In this document: in pieces, positions 1 to 4,624 of the stretch | Layout of the letters: each line of letters opens with the position of its first letter | How positions within the stretch are numbered: the first letter of the stretch is position 1 | Source: Sulfurovum sp. | Lineage (GTDB): Bacteria > Campylobacterota > Campylobacteria > Campylobacterales > Sulfurovaceae | Length of the DNA: 6,784 nt | Direction of reading: 5' to 3' | Assembly (NCBI GenBank): GCA_003978395.1 | Contig: QNZV01000120.1 | Location: forward strand, 1-6,784 | Translations under genes and position numbers: made by a program | Notes under the pieces: model-generated | Database searches by the model: none | What the model saw: the letters and a program-made list of their open reading frames with translations, nothing else | Told to the model about the DNA's origin: nothing

Positions 1-518
1 TTTTTGGTACCAACTGGATAAAACTCGAAGTCATCGGCGACCAATACAACCTACAACCTGACCCATTTGAGACGGTTAAGGCTGCTGAAATACTCACTAA
101 AGAGGGGTTTGAAGTTTTTCCTTACACTACTGATGATTTGGTGGTTGCTAAAAGATTAGCCGATGTAGGGTGTAAAATCCTCATGCCATGGGGGTCAATG
201 ATTGGTTCGGGAAAAGGGCTAATGAACCCTGATAATCTTCTTGCAATTAGAAAACAATTTCCTGATTTACAGTTAATTGTTGATGCAGGAATTGGTAAAC
301 CTTCACATGCTACACAAGCTATGGAATTGGGCTATGATGGTATATTGTTAAATTCTGCTATTGCATTGGCTCAAGACCCTGTTTTAATGGCAAAAGCATT
401 CAAATATGCCATAAAAGCTGGACATTTAGGATACAAAGCAGGTACAATGCAAAAACGAGAATTTGCCTCGCCTTCTACGCCTACAATAGGGACTCCTTTT
501 TGGCATCAATTCAATTAA
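1..518 (+). CDS. thiG: Thiazole synthase ThiG, 3' part (5' end outside window)
   Basis: The reading frame is open from base 3 and ends at TAA 516-518, giving about 171 residues, roughly the last two thirds of a typical 250-270 aa ThiG. ThiG is a cytoplasmic TIM-barrel enzyme that joins deoxyxylulose phosphate, dehydroglycine and ThiS thiocarboxylate sulfur into the thiazole phosphate of thiamine. Visible family signatures are TNWIKLEVIG at the start, PYTTDD, MPWGSMIGSGKGLMNP, IVDAGIGKPSHA, MELGYDGILLNSAIA and the tail AGTMQKREFASPSTP. The lysine in WIKLEV (codon 21-23) matches the family's Schiff-base lysine. The longer tail ending GTPFW resembles beta/gamma-proteobacterial ThiG as I recall it. 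The first 20 or so codons use many C-ending codons, unlike the rest. The thiamine genes upstream are not visible. A 151-bp gap and a new promoter separate it from ispDF, so it is probably the end of a different operon. Confidence 0.95.
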   Translation, partial: FGTNWIKLEVIGDQYNLQPDPFETVKAAEILTKEGFEVFPYTTDDLVVAKRLADVGCKILMPWGSMIGSGKGLMNPDNLLAIRKQFPDLQLIVDAGIGKPSHATQAMELGYDGILLNSAIALAQDPVLMAKAFKYAIKAGHLGYKAGTMQKREFASPSTPTIGTPFWHQFN

Positions 519-524
519 TAACGT

Positions 525-547
525 TTAATAAAATCAAACTTTATTAA
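525..547 (+). repeat. AT-only inverted repeat just after thiG
   Basis: TTAATAAA (525-532) and TTTATTAA (540-547) are perfect 8-bp complementary arms around a 7-nt loop, starting 7 nt after the thiG stop. The stem has no G-C pair and no T-tract follows directly, so it is at best a weak 3'-end structure. It may be chance in such AT-rich DNA. Confidence 0.3.
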
Positions 548-608
548 GTAATAAATGTGAACTTATTTTTCATTAAGAACTAATTAGAATTATTTTTTTA
601 TAAAAAAT

Positions 609-666
609 TGTTACAAATCATCTCATTAAAGTGTTACTAAAGGTTACCTATGTATAATATAGTTAC
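609..666 (+). promoter_or_regulatory. Cluster of candidate HP1021 boxes upstream of ispDF
   Basis: TGTTACA (609-615) and TGTTACT (632-638) both match the published HP1021-box consensus TGTT[AT]C[AT] of Helicobacter. The core GTTAC occurs four times in the same orientation, at 610-614, 633-637, 643-647 and 662-666. The third and fourth copies differ from the full consensus in flanking bases. The cluster lies over and around the -10 box of the promoter that should drive the gene for the HP1021-like regulator. Binding and autoregulation are inferred, not shown. Confidence 0.5.
653..658 (+). promoter_or_regulatory. Sigma-70 -10 box (TATAAT) for the ispDF operon
   Basis: A perfect TATAAT preceded by TG lies 29 nt before the chosen ispDF start, which would give a short leader starting near 664-666. 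No convincing -35 box is present, which is normal in Campylobacterota, where AT-rich tracts upstream stand in for it. Such tracts (long T and A runs) lie at about 590-608. Confidence 0.65.
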
Positions 667-673
667 ACTTTGA

Positions 674-681
674 AAGAAGGG
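674..681 (+). promoter_or_regulatory. Ribosome binding site AAGAAGGG fixing a TTG start
   Basis: This purine-rich Shine-Dalgarno sequence sits 6 nt before TTG 688-690. A longer reading from TTG 670 is possible, but it would start just upstream of this site and has no ribosome binding site of its own. The start at 688 also gives the N-terminus MKDITLILLGAG expected for IspD. Confidence 0.8.
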
Positions 682-687
682 ATTTTA

Positions 688-1809
688 TTGAAAGATATTA
701 CATTAATACTGTTAGGGGCAGGTTTGGCCTCTCGTTTTTCTCTACCTCCTAAAAAACAATGGCTTTGGATTGGACAAGAACCACTTTGGTTAAAAGTAGC
801 AAATGAGTTCCAATCTATTAGTGATTTTCAGCATACTATTATAGTCTCGTCAGAGGATGATATTACAAGTATGTCAAATTTTGCTGAATATACTTTTGTT
901 ATAGGTGGAAAGAGTAGACAAGAGTCGCTATTTAATGCATTAAAAGAGGTAAACACACCGTATGTGCTGGTTTCAGATATTGCTAGATGCTGTCTTGATA
1001 AGGAAATGATCAAGAGAGTACTTTCAGCTAAAAGTAGTCGAACATGTGTAGTTCCTACACTTAAAGTAGTCGATACACTCTATTTAGAAAACACTCCTAT
1101 AGATAGAGAAAGTACAAAAATCATTCAGACTCCTCAACTCTCTTGTAGCACTATTTTAAAAGAAGCATTATCAAAAGATATTGAATTTACGGATGATAGT
1201 TCAGCTGTAGCTTCAATGGGTGGAGAGGTTGTTTTTGTAGAGGGTTCAATTAAAGCTCATAAACTTACAACTGTTGAAGATTTATCTAAACTCTCTTGTT
1301 TAGATAAACCATCAAATCGAGCTTTAACTGGATTTGGTATCGACATACACCCTTTTGAAGAGGGAAAAGAGATGGTACTTTGTGGAGTAGAAATTGATTC
1401 ATCTTTTGGATTTAAAGCCCATAGTGATGGAGATGTTGCTATCCATGCACTTATAGATGCACTCCTTGGAGCATCTGGTCTTGGAGATATTGGAGAGTTT
1501 TATCCTGATACTTCAGATAAATATAAAGATGCTGACTCAAAAGAACTTCTAAAAGATACCATTACAAGGTTAACAGATTTTGGTTATGTTATAGGGAATG
1601 TCGATTTATCTATTATCGCACAAACACCAAGACTCTTACCTTATAAAAAAAAGATGCGATTTAAACTTGCATCATTACTAAACTTAACTCCCAACCTTGT
1701 AAATATTAAGGCTACTACAGCTGAAAAACTGGGTTGGATTGGACGCAAAGAAGGCGTAGCTGTTGAAGCAGTTGCCACACTATACTATTACGATTGGACA
1801 AAACAATGA
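688..1809 (+). CDS. ispDF: Bifunctional IspD/IspF enzyme (MEP pathway)
   Basis: This 373-aa fusion carries two activities of the non-mevalonate isoprenoid pathway: IspD makes CDP-methylerythritol from MEP and CTP, and IspF cyclises the IspE product to methylerythritol cyclodiphosphate. IspD covers about residues 1-205, with the nucleotide-binding motif LLGAGLASRF (8-17) followed by PKKQ, then VSDIAR (95-100) in place of the usual DAARP region, and TDDSSAV (168-174). IspF covers about 213-373, with metal ligands D219 and H221 (GIDIHPF) and H253 (HSDGDVAIHAL), and the end motif KATTAEKLGWIGRKEGVA. Its length matches the Campylobacter/Helicobacter fusion (about 371 aa), and the fusion is a good marker for the phylum. 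It probably starts at TTG 688 with a strong ribosome binding site. Its TGA overlaps the next gene's ATG (ATGA), implying translational coupling. Expression is likely driven by the promoter at 653-658. Confidence 0.95.
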   Translation: MKDITLILLGAGLASRFSLPPKKQWLWIGQEPLWLKVANEFQSISDFQHTIIVSSEDDITSMSNFAEYTFVIGGKSRQESLFNALKEVNTPYVLVSDIARCCLDKEMIKRVLSAKSSRTCVVPTLKVVDTLYLENTPIDRESTKIIQTPQLSCSTILKEALSKDIEFTDDSSAVASMGGEVVFVEGSIKAHKLTTVEDLSKLSCLDKPSNRALTGFGIDIHPFEEGKEMVLCGVEIDSSFGFKAHSDGDVAIHALIDALLGASGLGDIGEFYPDTSDKYKDADSKELLKDTITRLTDFGYVIGNVDLSIIAQTPRLLPYKKKMRFKLASLLNLTPNLVNIKATTAEKLGWIGRKEGVAVEAVATLYYYDWTKQ

Positions 1810-2690
1810 AAATAACCATAATTGAAAATGAGCTATATCTGGCTCAGAGCATCTCTAGTAAGCTCAGCCTTGCAGGGTATGAAACTGAGGTCTACTCTTC
1901 TATTAAGGAAGCTATTGCAACTAGTACGGGAGATGCTTATTTACTTTCAACCAATCTTCCTGGACAAAACTTCAACTCTTTAATTACCAAATATAAAGAG
2001 AAAATCATTATATTAATGGTCTCTTATATCAACAATGATACGGTTGCTGCTCCTTTAAAACTTGGTGCAAATGATTATATTGTAAAACCATTTATGATAG
2101 AAGAGTTAAAAAGGAAGATTGAACACTATAAAGAGTATCAAACTTTGAAAAAATATAAAAATCTTTACAAAGAGTACAATGAGTATCTTCTACAAGATAT
2201 AAAAACTGAGAATGATAGAGACAAAATTTCCACACCTCTTATTGTTTTAACAAATTATGTGAAACTTATTGATAAACTTGCCTTTGAATATGCTAAACTT
2301 AAAGATAGAGTTTTAGTTTTTGTTCCATTAAGTTCTAAAGATTGGAAGTCAAAACTAGAAAATGCAAATAAAAAGCATCTTCTATATATTTCTGATTTAC
2401 AAACTTTAAAAAAAGCTGATAGAGAATATCTGTTTACACTGATAGAAGATCGTGAATTTATTATCTCTACTACTTCTGAAATTGAAACATCGTATAAGAC
2501 TATTGAAATTAATACCGATAATAAACTTTATGACCAAAATGAGATTTTGACCATTGATGATTATGTTAAATTTATTGTGAATAATTTTCAATACCAATAC
2601 CCGGATACGGAACTCTCTAAAAAACTAGGAATCTCTAGAAAAAGTTTATGGGAAAAAAGGAAAAAATATGGCATCTTCAAGAAAAAATAA
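1806..2690 (+). CDS. HP1021-like atypical orphan response regulator
   Basis: This 294-aa protein starts at ATG 1806, overlapping the ispDF stop. A TTG 12 nt earlier is possible but less likely. Residues 1-115 form a receiver-like fold. The acidic pocket is altered (IIENE instead of a DD pair), and the phospho-acceptor aspartate is replaced by S48 in LLSTNLPG. S73 and the K94-P95 pair remain. Residues about 145-245 recall a worn-down NtrC-type AAA+ domain without a Walker A loop. Residues 263-290 form a Fis/NtrC-type helix-turn-helix ending in LGISRKSLWEKRKKYGI. Domain make-up and position after ispDF match HP1021 of Helicobacter and Cj1608 of Campylobacter, which control replication initiation at oriC and transcription independently of phosphorylation. 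The protein contains no cysteine, so a thiol redox switch as reported for HP1021 is unlikely here. Assignment to the family is confident; the regulon is inferred. Confidence 0.88.
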   Translation: MKITIIENELYLAQSISSKLSLAGYETEVYSSIKEAIATSTGDAYLLSTNLPGQNFNSLITKYKEKIIILMVSYINNDTVAAPLKLGANDYIVKPFMIEELKRKIEHYKEYQTLKKYKNLYKEYNEYLLQDIKTENDRDKISTPLIVLTNYVKLIDKLAFEYAKLKDRVLVFVPLSSKDWKSKLENANKKHLLYISDLQTLKKADREYLFTLIEDREFIISTTSEIETSYKTIEINTDNKLYDQNEILTIDDYVKFIVNNFQYQYPDTELSKKLGISRKSLWEKRKKYGIFKKK

Positions 2691-3858
2691 GCAACTCTAT
2701 ATTGATGCAGAAGCACTATCAACTCTAGCACTGGTACAAGAAGGTCTGATTTCTCCAGTTAGCAGATTAATGACAGAGGCAGAAGCTATTGAAGTAAGAG
2801 AGACTAAGATGTATAAAGGTGTTCCATTTCCTTTTCCTTTCCTCTTGACACCAAAGGGTAAAAGAAATGAAGAGTGCTTAAAAAGCTTGGAAAAAGGCGA
2901 AACAGTTGATCTAATGAATGAAGAGAATCATGTTGGAACATTAACTGTTGACGAGACCTTTATTGTTGAAATAGATGAACGTCTAAGATGTATTTATGGA
3001 ACAGCTGACCAATCTCATCCAGGTGTTCAAAATACCATTAAACGAATTGGAAGAATAGCCGTTTCGGGAGACTATAATGTAAAGTATCCACTTATTTCAG
3101 GTACAAAGAGAATGGTTCAAAAAAAGATAAAAGAGCAAAATGCTGTAAAAATATCATCAATGGTATTATCATCAAGCCCTCTAAATCGAGCCCATGAACG
3201 AATGATTCGTCAAGCAATTGATCAATCAGATTTGGTTGTACTGTTTTTATTGAAACCATTTAATAATAATGGATTACGTTATGATATTCGTCATACATCA
3301 CTTATGACTTTTGTTGAAAATTTTTTACCACAAAACAAGGTTATTATCGTTCCTTTAGAAAATTCATATATCTTTGCAGGATACAACGAACTTATTTTAG
3401 ATGCCTTGGTAGCTAAAAATTATGGGTGTACCCAATTAATAATAGGAAACAATCATGCAGGATTGGGACTGTTTTATGACCAAGATAAATTAAACTCTAT
3501 TTTTGATACATCCAAAAATATTGATATAGAGATTATAACAGCAGAGCAGTATGTCTATTGTAACAAATGTCGAACCTTGGTCAGTACAACAACCTGCCCT
3601 CATGGACAGCATAACCATATACACTACCATTCACCATCTATATTAAAACTTATCAATGAAGGAATGATGCCACCATCTATACTTGTACGAAGAGAAGTTT
3701 CTGCTAGTGTTTTAAGTACTCTATTTCCTGATAGATTTAAACAGTTACAAGAACTTTATGATTCTCTTGTTCCAAACGATGGTCTTATAGAAGAGCATAG
3801 TGAAGAAGATTTTTACATTAAACTTATGGGACTTTACCAAACAAGTTCTTTGACCTAA
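2668..3858 (+). CDS. Sulfate adenylyltransferase (ATP sulfurylase)-family protein with degenerate active site
   Basis: This 396-aa protein overlaps the regulator gene by 23 nt and has its own ribosome binding site (AAAAGG, 2655-2660). Residues about 5-155 match the PUA-like N-terminal domain of ATP sulfurylase (YIDAEAL, LISPVSRLMT, GVPFPFPFLL). Residues about 160-345 match the catalytic domain, and the zinc-ligand pattern C298, C301, C310, H312 of prokaryotic enzymes is kept. Key catalytic motifs are altered. The QTRNPMHRAH motif reads LSSSPLNRAH (167-176), and GRDHAG reads GNNHAG (260-265). Both arginines that bind sulfate in the yeast enzyme (R197, R290) are therefore replaced. H176 and H263 remain, so nucleotide binding may survive. 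It is syntenic with Cj1609 of C. jejuni, also annotated as a sulfate adenylyltransferase. Real sulfurylase activity looks unlikely; a nucleotide-binding or regulatory role is an inference. Family placement is confident, function is not. Confidence 0.85.
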   Translation: MASSRKNKQLYIDAEALSTLALVQEGLISPVSRLMTEAEAIEVRETKMYKGVPFPFPFLLTPKGKRNEECLKSLEKGETVDLMNEENHVGTLTVDETFIVEIDERLRCIYGTADQSHPGVQNTIKRIGRIAVSGDYNVKYPLISGTKRMVQKKIKEQNAVKISSMVLSSSPLNRAHERMIRQAIDQSDLVVLFLLKPFNNNGLRYDIRHTSLMTFVENFLPQNKVIIVPLENSYIFAGYNELILDALVAKNYGCTQLIIGNNHAGLGLFYDQDKLNSIFDTSKNIDIEIITAEQYVYCNKCRTLVSTTTCPHGQHNHIHYHSPSILKLINEGMMPPSILVRREVSASVLSTLFPDRFKQLQELYDSLVPNDGLIEEHSEEDFYIKLMGLYQTSSLT

Positions 3859-3871
3859 CACTTTTAAACTC

Positions 3872-3921
3872 GGAATCGGAAGGCTCTGCCTCCGTTGTTC
3901 GGGAGTAGCCTCTCCGTTTCC
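3872..3921. repeat. GC-rich 50-nt imperfect palindrome, REP/MITE-like
   Basis: The gap between the sulfurylase-like gene and pgpA holds an extended hairpin. GGAA/TTCC pairs outermost, followed by a T-T mismatch, CGGA/TCCG, one bulged C (3912) and AGGCT/AGCCT, giving 13 outer pairs. After an internal loop, CTCCG (3890-3894) pairs with 3900-3905 (one bulged G) around the loop TTGTT. About 60% G+C (30 of 50 bases) stands out in AT-rich DNA. The inner segment GGCTCTGCC resembles dispersed palindromic repeats I recall from other bacteria. No T-tract follows, so it is not a standard terminator. It may be a dispersed repeat or an mRNA stability or processing hairpin within the operon transcript. Confidence 0.6.
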
Positions 3922-3950
3922 AAACATCACACATAAATAGGATATACTCT

Positions 3951-4442
3951 ATGACATTAAACAGACTTTTTATAACCTTTGGAGGCTCTGGTTTAGCTCC
4001 AAAAGCCCCTGGAACTGTTGGTTCTTTTACAGCCCTTATTGTAGGTATTGCCCTACTTCAAATTATTCCTATGCAGACTTTTTTTATGATAACCTTACTT
4101 ATTACAGTTATAGGTATCTTTGAGATTAATAAATATGAAAAAATTACCAATACGCATGATGATAAATCTATTGTTATTGATGAGGTATCGGGTATGTGGA
4201 TTGCCCTTATGTTTGCCATTGCAACAGCTGAAACTATCTCTTATGATTATGCCTATGAAATTGCTATTATTACTTCATTTGGTGCATTTAGACTTTTTGA
4301 TATTTGGAAACCCTCTATTATTGGAACCATAGACCGTAAAGTAAAAGGTGGAATAGGTGTTATGGGAGATGATATAGTTGCAGGAATAGCAGGTGGAATG
4401 TTAAGTGTTATTCTACTGAAAATATTCAATATAATATTATAA
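3951..4442 (+). CDS. pgpA: Phosphatidylglycerophosphatase A
   Basis: This 163-aa inner-membrane protein removes phosphate from phosphatidylglycerol phosphate to make phosphatidylglycerol. Family motifs are clear: GSGLAPKAPGTVGS (12-25), the acidic IDEVSG (76-81), FRLFDIWKP (113-121) and GVMGDDIVAG (136-145), which carry the metal-binding acidic residues. Hydrophobic segments at about 27-57, 81-93, 103-117 and 142-160 fit the multi-spanning family. Length is normal. The start ATG has AGGA 8 nt upstream. It lies 92 nt after the sulfurylase-like gene, across the palindrome. No separate promoter is obvious, so it may be co-transcribed with the ispDF operon, as in the syntenic Cj1607-Cj1610 block. 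Confidence 0.93.
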   Translation: MTLNRLFITFGGSGLAPKAPGTVGSFTALIVGIALLQIIPMQTFFMITLLITVIGIFEINKYEKITNTHDDKSIVIDEVSGMWIALMFAIATAETISYDYAYEIAIITSFGAFRLFDIWKPSIIGTIDRKVKGGIGVMGDDIVAGIAGGMLSVILLKIFNIIL

Positions 4443-4479
4443 TATTTAAATATATTTTATTAAAAATAAACTGTATAAA

Positions 4480-4544
4480 TTAAAAATATATTTTTATTTG
4501 TTTTATCTTATTTATAATAATTAAAGAAATATTTTTATTTGTTT
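4480..4544 (+). repeat. 24-bp direct repeat, two copies 41 bp apart
   Basis: Bases 4480-4503 and 4521-4544 match at 22 of 24 positions, and the last 16 (ATATTTTTATTTGTTT) are identical. The 41-bp step is close to four helical turns. The copies lie just upstream of the candidate promoter of the secreted-protein gene. They could be regulator sites or only the phased T-tracts common before Campylobacterota promoters. The rest of the 4443-4624 gap is AT-rich and holds no gene; I see no GC-rich terminator for pgpA in it. Confidence 0.5.
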
Positions 4545-4566
4545 AAAAACACTATAAGAGTATACT
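4539..4566 (+). promoter_or_regulatory. Candidate promoter for the secreted-protein gene
   Basis: TATACT (4561-4566) matches the -10 consensus at 5 of 6 bases. TTGTTT (4539-4544) is a weak -35 match with a 16-nt spacer. This would give a leader of about 50 nt before ATG 4625. TATAAG at 4553-4558 is an alternative -10. Confidence 0.4.
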
Positions 4567-4624
4567 TTTCTTCATCGAAAATAAAATCAAAAAATTTCGG
4601 TAATTTATAGATTAAGGAAAGACT

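Noticed and set aside
670..687. Upstream TTG (670) as the ispDF start, giving 379 residues
   Set aside because: The strong AAGAAGGG site lies between this codon and TTG 688 at ideal spacing for the latter, and the extra six residues are absent from the fusion enzymes I recall.
828..1013. Open frame of 61 codons on the minus strand
   Set aside because: It lies wholly inside the IspD part of ispDF, which has clear family motifs; no ribosome binding site or recognisable protein.
2406..2597. Open frame of 63 codons on the minus strand
   Set aside because: It is inside the regulator gene; low-complexity Ile/Asn/Phe composition typical of antisense AT-rich DNA.
3745..3930. Open frame of 61 codons on the minus strand crossing the palindrome
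   Set aside because: It overlaps the 3' end of the sulfurylase-like gene and begins in the GC-rich palindrome; no recognisable domain.
4120..4332. Plus-strand frame of 70 codons, rich in Leu and Met
   Set aside because: It is a frame-shifted shadow inside pgpA, whose own frame carries all family motifs.
4442..4453. 12-bp perfect palindrome ATATTTAAATAT at the pgpA stop
   Set aside because: It is pure A/T in very AT-rich DNA, has no loop or T-tract, and is too weak for a terminator.
4576..4599. CGAAA...TTTCG inverted repeat before the secreted-protein gene, considered as a riboswitch or leader hairpin
   Set aside because: Only five pairs around a 14-nt loop, with no further conserved structure recognised.
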